The position numbers and the translations under genes are program-made. From positions 26,674,293 through 26,738,292 of the forward strand of contig NC_019868.2 of the NCBI RefSeq assembly GCF_002234675.1: a stretch of 64,000 bases of DNA. The letters run 5' to 3'. Shown piece by piece: positions 21,032 through 33,663 of this stretch. Below the pieces are notes generated by a model that saw nothing but the letters and a program-made list of their open reading frames with translations, searched no databases and was not told where the DNA came from. Origin of the DNA: Oryzias latipes (Eukaryota; Chordata; Actinopteri; Beloniformes; Adrianichthyidae). Every line of letters starts with the position of its first letter. The first letter of the stretch is position 1.

Positions 21032-24020
21032 GCTTCAGCCGATTGTTGGTGATCCAAACTAAGCGAGTGTCGCGTATTTGTGACCTCTTGTGTCCTGGCT
21101 GCTGCCACGCCCCCCGTGAGCACCTTTTACCTAACTGCGCGCGACCTGTGGATGAGCCGGGGTAATTTTTACCCGACTATTAGACCCATCGTCAAAAAGT
21201 ACTTGTCATAAACAATGGATCAAAACATGATAAATTAGAGTGGTTTTCTTTTATTTTCAGCTGTGGTTTGTGTAACAAAACGAAAAAGAAAAACATAAGA
21301 AGTTCCTAAAGACATGCTCAAATATTACTGAAAAGGGAGGAATTTTAGAACAAAAAGTTCCTAAAAAAGAATACAATAATTCAACTTGGCCTTTGGTCCA
21401 TTGCTGAGACACGCCAGACTTCCCCGGTGAAGGCACAGACTCCTTGACACGCGACACACTGAAATTCATGTAAAATAGTTTTCTCGGGTGAAAATCACCG
21501 GGCGATGGGGCTCTAAGGTCAAAGTTAATTTTGTTAAATTTGTAGGGAACGTATTTAACACAAGTAGAAAAATGTAAAATACTCAATTTGGACCTTTAGC
21601 TTAGCAGCTTTTTAAAACATATTAAAACACATTAAACAAATCTCTCAATTTTAAGATGTGAAAGTTGACATTTTATTTTTCATTTGCCATATTTAAAGTC
21701 ACCCTCGGACATTTAAAATACATAAAAGAAAGACTGGATGGAGGTAGAAGCGGGTACTCCACGCCCTCCCATCTCCAAAAAGACCTTTTCTCCCGATTTG
21801 CATCAAAGCCAAATCGTCTCCCTCCCAACAAAACAACCAGCTTTTGCCATGAATGTTCTTATCGTTAACGGGATTGTCGTAACCATCTCAATAAGTGCGA
21901 CTCAGTGGACGCGGTGATGAACAAAAGGATTTGACCCTTTGGGTATCTGTGCGCACAGCGCTTTGTTCCCTGTAATAGGCTGAGGAGTGGGGATAACACT
22001 GGGAAGATCGGATCACGGGCACCCACCAGAGGATTAAATCGCCCTTTTGGAGCAAACGATACTTCCGCTTGAAATTAAGGAGAAGAGGGCGATTAGTAAC
22101 AGGCCAGAGATCAACGCTGGTTGCCATGGCAGCGAGGAGAGACGCTTTGAAACGCTTGGTGGAAGCGCAATTATGTCATGAAGATAATCTGAGTTGGGGG
22201 AAAAAAAAGTGCGCATGTGTGCTCGTGCGTGCATATGTCTTAAAGGCACGTGGACCCGGTCCGGAAATGACTCCTAATCATTTTTGGGATTAAAACCCCA
22301 ATTTTTCGGTCATCAGACCTAAAGTAAACTAAAATATTTAACTCATAGATACATTTAACAATATAACATGAATTTATTTGTGCAGATAATTACAGCATAA
22401 CCCGGTTTACGCACAAAAAGAAGCTAAAAAAAGATTACTATTTTTATCTTTTTATTTTTATCAATTGAACAATGAAAACAAGTTACTGTCAACATAAAGG
22501 GTTAGAAAAAGAATGAATACACAGGTACCTCCTTGTATTTGGATTTTTAATATAATATGTTAAAAATACAATTAACATATACTAATTTTAAACAAATTCT
22601 ACTTAAAAAAGAATTTAGTTTAACTAAATGTGCGCATGTACAAGGCTCTAATTAAAAGGATTTATCTTTACTTCCTATACACGGACAAATTGTGCGCAAT
22701 AAATAAATAAATAAATAAATACATCTGTCCTCTTTAGCATTTCTTTGTGTTTGCTTTATTTTCCTAATCATTATTTTAAAACACCACCAAAAACGTTAAT
22801 ACCGTAGCTGCTGCTTCGAATTAAGTTCGGTAAAACAAAGCAAAAACAACAACAACAACAAAAGCTGGCACGGGTGGGAACGCGCTCCCAACATCTGGTT
22901 TGGTGCGTAAAAGGAGCTTTTGTGACGCCTGAACACGGGTTTCAGGCTGACCTGAAGGCAGCGCACACTTGACGGTGGGGTGTGATCACTTCTGCTGCTC
23001 CTGACAAGACCAATGTCAAAAAAACAAAGAAAGAAAATAAATAGATAAATACAAAATCGCAGTATTTTGTGCTTTAGGATCTTAACAGATGAAGTCTTAA
23101 ATTTAAAATGTCCTCACTTGGATTAATCGTGTATGTTGTTTTAATCCCAGATTGGGGAATGCTGAAATGTCACACGCCATAAAAAGAAGTCACAGCCGCT
23201 CTCTTTCTCACTTCACGTCTGTTCCCACGAGCTGAACAAGCGTTTCCCATGGTCTCACTTCACCACAGCATCTTCAAAAAGGGCTGAAAGGGATCTGCAC
23301 AAAAGTTCAACAATGAATAAATGGTGTGCTGTTTGTCATTTGACTTCTGTTTCCCCCCCCGAAATTTTTTTTAATTTGAAAGGCATCAGACAAAAAGATA
23401 AATTTCCTGCAAAAAATGGCCAAAATCCTGATAGCGGAAGACGCGAAAGTTACTTTAAGCACTAAAGGTAAAACAAATGTAACTTGCTTTTTGGTGCTTA
23501 CATGTTTGCTTAACTTGTATAAAAGCGTTATTATCTGTTATTTTATATAATTTTATTTGTTAAAAATTGTGAGTACACGTGAAAAAACAAAATGTATCAT
23601 CTTCATAGCTGACTTGTTAAAAAGTTATGAGTTTTTAGAAATGGTAAAAGCTTTTCTTATAAATATCATAAATTAGACTTATAAGAAAATCTAATAGTTT
23701 TTACACCATAAACACTGAAATAACCTTATAACCTTAAGAACTTACATGATTTTTTTCAAGTATTCTTTATTTATGATTATTTATTATTTATGTTTTATAA
23801 AATAATAAAAACACACATATGTATATATTATTTAAACTACTTCAAGAATATTCAAATCGTTGATGAAAAAAGGAAATCTCACTTTTGGATTCCGATAAAA
23901 GTTTCCCTGTGACGTCACCCAGCTGCCAGCCAATCAGAGAGGGGGAGCTGCGTCCTTATAGGCGCCTCACAGGAGCAGAAGTCGCTTCTTTGCAGAGACT
24001 TTTGGGTCACACCAGGAGAA
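21032..24020. promoter_or_regulatory. Shared upstream region of her5 and her11
   Basis: About 3 kb between two divergent start codons, without convincing genes. RBPJ-type cores lie at 22874-22880 (GTGGGAA) and 23222-23229 (CGTGGGAA on the - strand). An X-box-like GTTGCCATGGCAGC lies near 22119-22132, an Otx-type GGATTA near 22032 and an E-box CACGTG near 22244. An AAAT microsatellite lies at 22698-22721. The block 21720-22260 is high in complexity and may be conserved regulatory DNA. Confidence 0.5.
23952..23962 (+). promoter_or_regulatory. TATA-like box of the her11-like gene
   Basis: TCCTTATAGGCGCC lies about 65 bp before the start codon at 24021, leaving a 5' UTR of roughly 35-40 bases if transcription starts about 30 bp downstream. 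Confidence 0.45.
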
Positions 24021-26076
24021 ATGACCAGGAGACAGCAAACCACAGAGGACAGCAAAAGCGGGAAACGGGTAGGAAATTCGTTTTTGTTTTCTTTTAAAGA
24101 AACAAAGGTACTTCCTAAATGTGATTCTGCACTTTGTTGTTCTCAGTTCTGTTGTCACTTTAATAGAAAATTGTGATGCTTTTCCAGCCAAGATCTCTCA
24201 TAGGGTAAGCGTGCTCTTGGGTTGCCAGGTTGGAGTCATCTTGCAGACTTGTTCAAAGGACCGTCTGATCTCTTTTGAGTTAACAGATTTGGAACAAAAA
24301 CATTTCCTTTAATATGTGTCTATCCCTTTATTTAAGTAATTAATGGTACAAGTAAAAAATAAATAAATAAAAGCGTTTTAATCTGAAACCTTTCTTTGGT
24401 GTTGAGAAAGGACCCATGTGTGAAAGACCCACTCCGATGAAAATGGTGTTTTTAACATGTTCTTGTGGCATTTTTGTTAGCATCAAGGACTTACGTACAG
24501 ATTTGGAAGCTAACAATGACATTTTTTTTATTCAAATCAATGTGAATCAGGAGCAGGCAAAAAAATGCAGTTTCAAAAAGATTGGAGTTGTGATGTAGAA
24601 GCTATAATCGGCTTCCTGCTCCGCTCCGTTCTGATGCATCCACCTGTTGACAAATAGATCCGTATACGTCCTTTTTTTATTTTTTCTCGTTTGAGCTGGA
24701 ATCTGGATCTAAACTGTCCGTCTGGATAACTCCAATACAGCTCACCATTTTTGTTTCACTGGTAATGTTAGGGTGGGGTGGTGTTTGGGGTTGTAAGCTA
24801 GTGGGAGAGCGCATAAACAGATGGTTAATGGGAAGTGGGGGCGGGGTTCCTCCATGCCAACAGTCCTTCCCACAATTCAGAGGCAAAATCTGTCCTAGAA
24901 AACGACACAAGTTTTTAAAATGTTGGCTATAAACTGCATAAGAATGATGAAAAGACCACTGTGAAGGTTTTTGAAATAAATGATATGATGATCGGAGTGG
25001 GTCCTCAAAAGATGAGCAACGTCCCATCACAACTGAAAGTGCAGTCACATCAATATACCTCCTTGTAGATTCTGAAGCCCGTTGTGGAGAAGAAGCGAAG
25101 AGATCGTATAAATCAAAGTCTCGGTGAACTGAGAAGTTTGCTGTTGAATGTCACGTCCGATCCTGTGAGTTCTGTCAAGACACACACGACAAAATCTACA
25201 TGTACAAAAAAATGGAATAACACATGTCCACACTTCCTGACTGTTGCCATCGACAGCGACTGCACAATCCTAAGCTAGAGAAGGCAGAGATTCTGGACTT
25301 GGCTGTGGAGTACCTTAAGAAGTGGACAGATAGAAAGAACGCAAGAGATGGTTAGTCAAGCAAACAAGTTTGTAAGAATGTCGTCAAATCTAAACATGGA
25401 GAATGTGTTTTGTTGATGTTGTTTTGTACCTCATATATTTGTCTTTAAAACTCCTGTTAAAACTCCAGCAGAGTCCAGTGCTCCTCCTCTCCTCAGCACT
25501 GAAACTGCAGGTTTCCAGCACCAGGTGTCCCAGCTGACCAGCTTCATGCACAAGGTGACGCCCGCGCAGAGGACACGCCTCATGGAGACGCTGAGGCATC
25601 ACGCCGAGAGCCTGCAGCCACGACCAGACCCCCACGAGGGGCCCGACGCCGCGCCCGCCGAAACCCTCTGCAAATGTGACCACAGAGAAGAGTCGCCCTG
25701 GCTGCTTTTTCCGCCCCATTCCTCCTTCCAGCCCCCGTCCTGCTCCACGCCGTGCCACGACTATCTGTCCCCCCCGTCCTCCCCCTGGTTCCCTCACTCC
25801 TTCCCCACGTACGCAGCGTCTCCACCTTTCCCGTCCTTTGCCTGCTGCTTCCCCTCTCCCCCTAACCCGTCACCTCCGTCCTCCAACACCTCCTACTTCA
25901 GCTTCTCACCCACGTTTCCTCACACCAGCCCTCTTGGTCTCCACGTCCCACTTCTCACATCGCTAAGACACCCCCCAACCTCCCACACAGGGAGGAGTCC
26001 ACACCAGAATGTTCAAACATGTGGCGACCCTGGTTCTGAGACCATGACGGACGGCGGAGGCACCCAGTGGAAATAA
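24021..26076 (+). CDS. her11: Hairy/E(spl)-related bHLH repressor, Her11-like (Her1/11)
   Basis: Four exons: 24021-24068, 25069-25164, 25257-25350 and 25469-26076 (stop TAA 26074-26076), joining in phase to about 281 residues. The last exon could start at 25472 instead. The protein begins MTRRQQTTEDSKSGKR, then the bHLH (ILKPVVEKKRRDRINQSLGE ... RLHNPKLEKAEILDLAVEYL). A weak Orange-like segment follows (HQVSQLTSFMHKVTPAQ), then a long Pro/Ser-rich tail. The usual C-terminal WRPW is absent; the protein ends GGGTQWK. Fish Her1/Her11 proteins act in the Notch-linked segmentation oscillator and at the midbrain-hindbrain boundary. The pairing with her5 is the main support for her11 over her1. Intron 1 consists largely of a TIR element (24422-25008). 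Confidence 0.75.
24422..25008 (+). mobile_element. P2X7-like TIR element in intron 1 of the her11-like gene
   Basis: Ends GAAAGACCCACTCC and GGAGTGGGTCCTC in inverted orientation, 587 bp. Shared landmarks are TAACATGTTCTTGTGGCATT and GTGAATCAGGAGCAG. The - strand contains the segment SLDPDSSSNEKK, matching the IQPYSL-DPDSSSDEE stretch of other copies. Confidence 0.75.
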
Positions 26077-26736
26077 GCTGCGACTGTGGAGATGAGGGAC
26101 CGTACTGTACAGTGTACATAGATATGACTATTTTAAAATTCTCTTCCCATCTATTAAATCTTTTACCAAACACTTAGGAGGACTTTGTGCATTTGTTTGA
26201 ATGCCTAAGCGGCTTTATCAGTTATTTCATAATTTTAAACTGAATGTTTGAAATAAGAATGTGTCTGATTTGTTTCTTATTAACCATTAAAATTCATTTA
26301 AAGATAAAATATTGGGGTTGGGATTGTTGGGGATCATATTTAAGGTATTCTGGGATTAGGCTTATCATTCAGAGACAGAAGAGGGACAGCTCTACTTTAT
26401 AGAATCTCATAAAACTGTGACGTGATTCTCCATAATCGACATCCACATTTGAGTTTACACCAAAGGCATGCTCCAAAAAGTAGACCCGCATAGAACGTGA
26501 CATTTTCTTCCCCCCTTCTGCAGTCTGTGCTCCAACCTGAAACACTAAAATCTCTGTCAAACTGAAACAAACTACGTTGCAGTTCATCTTTCCCGGTTTA
26601 GCTCATTCTTTCTGAGCGATTATGCTGCTTTGTTTAAACAGCGCACCCTGTTCTGTGTCCTGATTGGCTGGAGACCCTGTCAATCAATCTCCTCAGTCCG
26701 TGCCGTGTCTCCTGCACAGAAACGCGGAGCTCTTTA
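26077..26736 (+). other. 3' UTR and downstream flank of the her11-like gene
   Basis: Non-coding. ATTAAA at 26153-26158 is a possible poly(A) signal 77 bp after the stop. Nothing else recognised before the LTR element. Confidence 0.5.
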
Positions 26737-26947
26737 TGTGGTATATTGTGATAGACAGCAGTGATAACCACCGCCACCAATAGATGGTGCTGTCGGCCTG
26801 TATATGCCATGAGGAGTTTTCAAAGTAAAGTACATGTAAATGCTCATGCACCGAAAGCTGTGTCCCTGTCGTCTGTCCTAAGTAAGAGACCCGCTGATAA
26901 CACCCACGCTAAGGTAACTCGGAGCAACATCATATAAAGTCACAACA
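26737..26947 (+). repeat. 5' LTR of the Ty3/Gypsy element
   Basis: Starts TGTGGTATATTGTGAT, ends CACAACA (TG...CA). Almost identical to 30211-30421. Confidence 0.92.
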
Positions 26948-29900
26948 TGGTGTCAGAAGTGCAAGCTGTCGTGTGAGAGGGAGACTGCAGCCGAGCACCA
27001 CAAGTGAGCTAGCTTAAATTAGCATAGTTCACCGTTGCTGAAAACATGGAGCAGTTCAAACCGCCATCGCCGCTGCTGCTCACCGGCAATCTGTCAGAAA
27101 CTTGGTGCAGATGGGAACAAAGATTCCAGTTGTACATGACTGCAACAGGTGCGTTGGAAAAAGATGAAAAGGTTAAAATAGCCATTCTTCTTCACACCAT
27201 CGGCGAGGAAGCTTTAGAAGTGTACAACACACTTGCTATTACCCCAGCCGGAGACGCACTTACGATGGAGGACATTCTGAAAGCATTCAAAGACTACTGT
27301 AGCCCACAAAAGAATGTTGTATTTGAGCGCCATCAGTTCTGGTCACACCCAATGATGTCAGGAATATCAGTGGACAGATATGTCACAGAGCTCCGTCAAA
27401 AAAGCAAAAATTGTGAGTTTGGAGCTGATGAGGAAGGCATGATCAGGGATAAATTGGTGTTCAGCATAAATGACACAAGACTGAAAGAGAGACTGCTTCG
27501 GGAGAATGACCTCACTCTTCGTAAAGCATTAGAAATATGCAATCTTCACCATTCTGGATGAAAAAGATGGTTACTGGCAGATCAAACTGGACGAGCCATC
27601 TTCTAAGCTCTGCACATTTAACACACCTTGGGGCCGGTTTCGTTTCCTCCGGCTCCCATTTGGCATTAAGTCTGCCAGTGAGGTTTTTCAACAAAAGAAC
27701 TGTGAGACTTTTGGTGACATCCCTGGTGTATTTATCATCGCAGATGACATGATCATAGCAGCAACTTCAGAGCGCGAGCATGATGAAATCCTGCAAAAGG
27801 TAATGGAGAGAGCGAAAACAGCAAATGTGAAGTTTAACAAGGACAAAATTCAATTCAAAGTAGACACAGTGAAATACATGGGTCACATCATAACTGCAGC
27901 AGGCCAGAAAGCAGACGACACAAAGATTAAAGCCATTATTGACATGCCAACTCCAGAGGATAAACAAAGTCTCCAGCGTCTTCTGGGAATGGTAAAATTC
28001 TTGGCACAGTACATCCCAAATGAAGCGTCGGTTACTGCACCTTTGAGGCAGTTACTAAAGAAGGACACTGTGTGGCAGTGGCAACCACACCACACAGCTG
28101 CGTTAAGCACACTGAAGACGGCGCTAACTCAAGCTCCAGTTCTGAGATTCTATGACCAAACTAAATCCTTGACTCTACAAGCAGACTCTTCAAAAGATGG
28201 ACTGGGTGCTTGCCTGCTACAGGATGGACAACCTGTATGTTATGCGTCACGAGCACTCACGGACACAGAAAAGAGATACGCCCAAATTGAAAAAGAGCTG
28301 CTTGCCATTGTGTTTGCTACCAAAAGATTCCACCAGTATGTCTATGGAAGACCAGTGACTGTGCAGTCTGATCACAAGCCTCTTGAAGCGATCATGCGCA
28401 AACCGCTGTCCAAAGCACCAGCCAGATTGCAAGGAATGCTGTTACAGCTGCAAAGGTATGAACTCACTGTCACATACACGCCCGGCAAACACATGTTCAT
28501 AGCCGATGCCCTCTCTCGTGCTACAACAACCAGTGACAATGACTCCACAAGTGAAAATGGCTGTGATGAGAGAGTTGTGTATGCATTAGAGGCTACAGAG
28601 GCACTGAGTGAAGACACACTCAATAGACTGAGAACAGCAGTTGCAACAGACAGTGAACTACAAGCTGTGTGTGAAAAACACATTCATGGGTGGCCAGCTA
28701 GACGTAAAAGTTTAGACCGAGCACTATATTGCTATTGGCCCATGCGACACAACATCAGCATTCACAAAGGCATAGTCATGGTAGGAGACAAGATCGTGAT
28801 ACCACAGAACTTCCGACAAATTATCCTGGAAAAACTGCACATGGCTCATCAAGGTATACAGCGCACGAAAGCTAAAGCAAGAAAAGTGCTATACTGGCCT
28901 GGTATGTCCAGTGATATAGAGACTATGATTCAAAAATGTGAACAGTGCCAGCAAATGCAACCACAGAACCAAGCGGAGCCACTTGTTCCACACATGATTC
29001 TGGAGCTGCCGTGGATGAAAATTGGAGCAGATATTTTCGAGCTGGAGGGTCAGCCGTATCTGTTGTTGATTGATTACCTGACCAAATACCCAGAGGTTGT
29101 CAACTTACCAGACAAAACAGCTTACTCTGTCATTCAAAAGATGAAGTCAGTGTTTGCAAGACACGGGATTCCCAAAGAAATAGTGAGCGACCATGTTCCA
29201 TTTGCCAGCTATGAGATGAAATCATTCGCAGATGCTTGGGAGATTAAGCTCACACATTCCAGCCCTGGTTTTCCCTCTTCAAACGGAATGGCGGAGCGAG
29301 CCATCAAGACTGTCAAACATGCACTAAAGAAAGCAATCCAGACCGGCACTGATCCACATCTAGTGATGTTGTCACTGAGAAACACTCCAGTTACTGGATT
29401 AAACTTGTCACCCGCACAAATGTTGATGGGAAGAGTCCTGCGCAGCACACTGCCATGTTCTAGTAATGTGTTGAGACAGTCAACCCCACAAAACATCCCA
29501 GAAAAACTACGAGACATGCAATCAAAACAAAAGTTACACTTTGACAAGCGTGCAAGACTACTACCAGTTCTATTTCCTGGTGACACTGTGCATATGCAAA
29601 CCCGCCGCGGTTGGGAGCCAGCAGTCATCGTTCATCAAAGAGAAGAACCACGCTCCTACACCGTGCGAACACCATCAGGTAATACTCTCAGGAGGAACAG
29701 AAGGCATCTGAGGAAAACACACTCAAGTTTGTTTAAGGACACAACTCTGAATTTGGACTCGGATGGACTATTCTCTCAAAACCCAGAGTCAGTTGATCCA
29801 CCAGCATGTGATTCCCCACAGAAATCATCTTCAGAGAGTATGGAAAACACAGCACCGTACTTCACACGCAGTGGTCGAGCAGTCATACGTCCTGCCAGAT

Positions 29901-30210
29901 ACAGAGACTAGTTAATGTGACAGTTTTGTGTTCATACTGTTGCTTTGATTTGTTTAATGGTTACGTAAAAGAAAAGAGTATGTTCGTTTTAAAACATTTT
30001 AAGAAATAAGTTAAATGTTTGTATGTCGAAGTTTCAGACTACTGCACTAAGATGCACATTGTTAAATGTAAGGTTGTTTACAATCTGAATTTGCCTAGCC
30101 ATTATGTTAAGAGCATAAGACCGTCTAATGTTCAAATTATTTAGAGGGTGCTTTTGTGTTTAAACAACTGTTGAAGATGTTATGACTAACATGTCTTGGG
30201 AAAAGAGGGA

Positions 30211-30421
30211 TGTGGTATATTGTGATAGACAGCAGTAATAACCACCGCCACCAATAGATGGTGCTGTCGGCCTGTATATGCCATGAGGAGTTTTCAGAGT
30301 AAAGTACATGTAAATGCTCATGCACCGAAAGCTGTGTCCCTGTCGTCTGTCCTAAGTAAGAGACCCGCTGATAACACCCACGCTAAGGTAACTCGGAGCA
30401 ACATCATATAAAGTCACAACA
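30211..30421 (+). repeat. 3' LTR of the Ty3/Gypsy element
   Basis: Same sequence as the 5' LTR with two differences seen, followed directly by the CTTTA target duplication. Confidence 0.92.
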
Positions 30422-30426
30422 CTTTA

Positions 30427-33400
30427 CATCTACAGAAATCTGTGATTCTGGACCATTTCTATGAAGGTTTGAGAAATTTAAGCAAGAGAGAAAAGTGTGA
30501 AATGTTCATGTCTGTGTGAGAAAAGTATATTTAGGCAGTGAGGAGTTTTACTGCCATAAACGTCTGTAATCATTCTCCTTGGATTTCACCAATCACAGTT
30601 ATTTTTAGAACGTAACTCCTGCAATAAACGAGGGAACTCTGTACTGGTGAAAAGGTAACGCAGATATATGCTGAGCTGCAGCAGAAGACGTAGAAATGTG
30701 CCTTTTTCTTTGTTACTGGATGAGAAACAGACATGCAGGACAAAGCGCAGCTGCACAAACTGTGAGACGTGAGGAGCTGCATCCCTCAAAGTCTTTATTA
30801 GGATTATAACGGGAGAGGATTGATTATTTATTGTATTTTTTATTTTTTTTTAGGGTATCAGTATATTTTTCCTAAATTTTGGTCTTTGAAAATCATAGTC
30901 TTATGTGGTCATTGCTTTATTTCATAAATAATGTTATTTATTTTATTAAAAATATCATGAAAGAATGAAACTTTGTTCATAGCACTTTACAACTCATTGA
31001 AGGTACCAAAGGGCTTCACAATAAAAAATGATCTAAAATGGGAACAAAAGTTTTAAACTAAAAACTCTAGAATATTCCGTTTAGAATATAATTTTCAATC
31101 CAAATGTTTTCATCTACATTGCATGTTATTTCTTTCTCACTCCACGCATCTGCTCCTGGTCCGGATGTTGCTGTATCTTAAATGTAAGCTTGTCTTGCAC
31201 CTCTCAGCCACCGTACTAAAGGGATCAGTACAAATGAGCACACTTAATTCCAAATGAATGATGGAAATGTATATATAAAAGTTTGTATTTAATGTTTTTA
31301 CCAAAGTAGAATGGTCTGTGAGTCATTTTGTGTACCTTTGTATAAAGATCAATGTTCATTCAAGGAGGGGCATGCTCATTGAATTCAGCTCCAAAACGCC
31401 ATCAAAGAGTACTTGGGAGTATTTTAAAATGAAAATTAAAATGAAATTATACTTATAATTACATTTGATTTACGAAAAAAACAAACATTCAGTCCTGCAT
31501 TTCTGAGGGTGGCTCTATATCTAAATGGTAAGTGGCATTCACCTTTCCTTCTCTAAAGCAAGGTAATCCCAGTCCTAGTCCCGCTCCCACACACATATTC
31601 ACCTATCACCTTGCCAACAATTGCTTTTCAGATAATTGTGTTGTTAATTTCTAAATTATCCTCACAAATTTTTACATGTAAGAAGTTACTGTGACTGAAA
31701 CGTATCGATGATGCTTTTTTCTTCTTCAAAAATCGAAATATCTTCCTGCGAAAACTCAAATTTTTTAATAAAACTTTAAATATGTCAGTCTAATATTGAC
31801 AAACAATAATCATTTAAAAGATTAGAAAAAAATTGTCTTTGAAGGGAAATGAGAAGATCTATCCTAACGAACCCTTTTCATGGATAATAAGTGAACGCAT
31901 GTGTGCATGAGACACCTGAAGACCCAGTCATGGAGAAAACATAAAAACATTAAAGTGGAAAATGTTGGAGCAAAAAAAACCAACAACAGTACTTTTAGTG
32001 GAACAAGTTGAAGGTTTGGAGTGTGGTCAGTAGAGGGCAGCACTGACACACAACACAGCTGCAGCTTTTCTGTCATTTTAGGCCCAAACAAAAATGTCAC
32101 AGAGCTTTTCCAACATGCATGATCCTCAAAATTCCTCCAGCTTTTTGTCTCTCAGCTCATTTTTTATCTTCTGAAATCATCTCCATTGGAAAGTCTGCAG
32201 AGAGGCTTTGACCAGAGGATTTGGCTCAACAAAACACAATGTGCCACGACAAACATGTAATCATTGTCCTCTTTTTTTATTTTTTTAATAGGAGAAACGT
32301 TCTCTTTACGAGCTTCATTAGTTGTGAGGTGGCCATTGTTCTTTGTCAGTGAAATAAGGGGGCTGGCACATCACCAGGAGCCCAATTCTCCACACACCGT
32401 GTTTTGATCATTCTGCACGCACGCATGAAAGCAGAGCAGGTTGCCGCCGCCAAAGAGGACAATTTCTGTGGCCGGGCACATAATTAATGGGGAAAGAGAT
32501 AACCTGACAGTGGTTGAAAACTCTCTGGCATTTTCTCAGGACGAGCTGATTAGAGCTGATCCTGTTACCCCCCACCCACCCCCCTATAATGACTGTTTTT
32601 TGTTTGCCAGCCTGCATTCCTGATTTAAAGATGTTCTGGGCTGTGAAGGGGTTTGTCAGGGAATCTGTGAATTCCTGGCTGTTGGTGCGTTTCATCGAGC
32701 TAAAGGCTGCACACCGTCCTGTGCAGGTTTCTCGCTCAGGAGCACAGGTGCTTATCACCAGCATCCTGGGACTTTGAAGGCTCAGGAAAAAGTTAATCAA
32801 CAGCTAAACTTTCAGGGCCAAGTGTGACAAATAGCACAGATTTACTCAGGTTTGGTTGTTCCTACCATTTAATCTTGTGCAGCTTAAAATGCCGAAAATT
32901 AGCTCTTGATGAAAGACTTTAGAAGTGGTTTTTGTTGTTTTTAACACGGTTGGTAAAACTAGTCACCAACCAACCAACTTGTGCTTAAAGTTTTGGAAAA
33001 ATTCTTTTGTTCAGGTTGCTTCTTTCTTATTAAAGTGTTAAATTGATTAGCAGCTGTTTACAATCTTTTTTGTAAATGCAGCTTAAAAAATGAACTACTC
33101 GCACGAAGATTATCATGTTTTTAACTAATAAAAAAGGAAATACTGAAGTATAGTTCTCTAATTTAATGTTCAGACGTGTTTAAACTTTTATCTTTTTCAA
33201 ATGAAAACTATATTTTTTTAGCAGTGCATTATTTCTCTTCTGTTAATTTATCATAAAAGAAATGTGTTTGGTTAAAAGGAAAACTGCTCAGAAGAAAGAA
33301 AGTTTGGCTTGTTTCTTTTATTTAATTTTTGTAGGTTTAATGTACGTTTTCACATGAAAGATGTCACAAGTTGCAACAGTTTCAGTGACAAAAAGACACA

Positions 33401-33663
33401 AATGACATTTAGACATTGTGTGTTTTTCCATTAGAACCTAATCCCAGATTTTCCAGCAAGAATAAATGAAATCCATACAATTAAAAAGGTGCAAACTGTT
33501 GCCAATTTGCGCATTTCCATACTTTTCTGGATTTCTAACAACAGCTGGTTTCACTTATTTTGTGTTAAGGCGTATCTGAATGTTCAGCAAATACCAAGTA
33601 AAAAAAAGAGTTTCCACTTTGTGCTTTTATGTAGTTTAAAATCTTATCCTTTTATCTGATCAG
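30427..33663. other. Gene-free region right of the LTR element
   Basis: No gene recognised. Mostly AT-rich, but 32270-32800 is of higher complexity with motifs such as CATAATTAATGGGG, and might be conserved regulatory DNA. Frames on both strands there look random. Confidence 0.5.

Larger units (their letters stand above)
26737..30421 (+). mobile_element. Ty3/Gypsy LTR retrotransposon, young, broken fossil
   Basis: 3685 bp with 211 bp direct LTRs (26737-26947 and 30211-30421) that differ at only two positions I could see, so the insertion is recent. A 5 bp target duplication CTTTA flanks it (26732-26736 and 30422-30426). A primer-binding-site-like TGGTGTCAGAAGTGC follows the 5' LTR. Parts in order are a gag-like region (27046-27561) and a pol-like region (to 29911) with reverse transcriptase, RNase H and integrase signatures, including an H2C2 zinc finger. 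The domain order RT-RNase H-integrase fits Ty3/Gypsy. The element is shorter than the family norm and broken, with about one or two breaks. It is not a host gene. Confidence 0.93.

Noticed and set aside
25580-25825. Arg/Gly-rich - strand frame
   Set aside because: Antisense shadow of the Pro-rich last exon of the her11-like gene.
27046-29911. Host gene from the long retroelement frames
   Set aside because: Flanking LTRs, target duplication and RT/RNase H/integrase signatures show a Ty3/Gypsy fossil.
32408-32800. 130-codon - strand frame
   Set aside because: Composition and motifs look random; the block may be regulatory instead.
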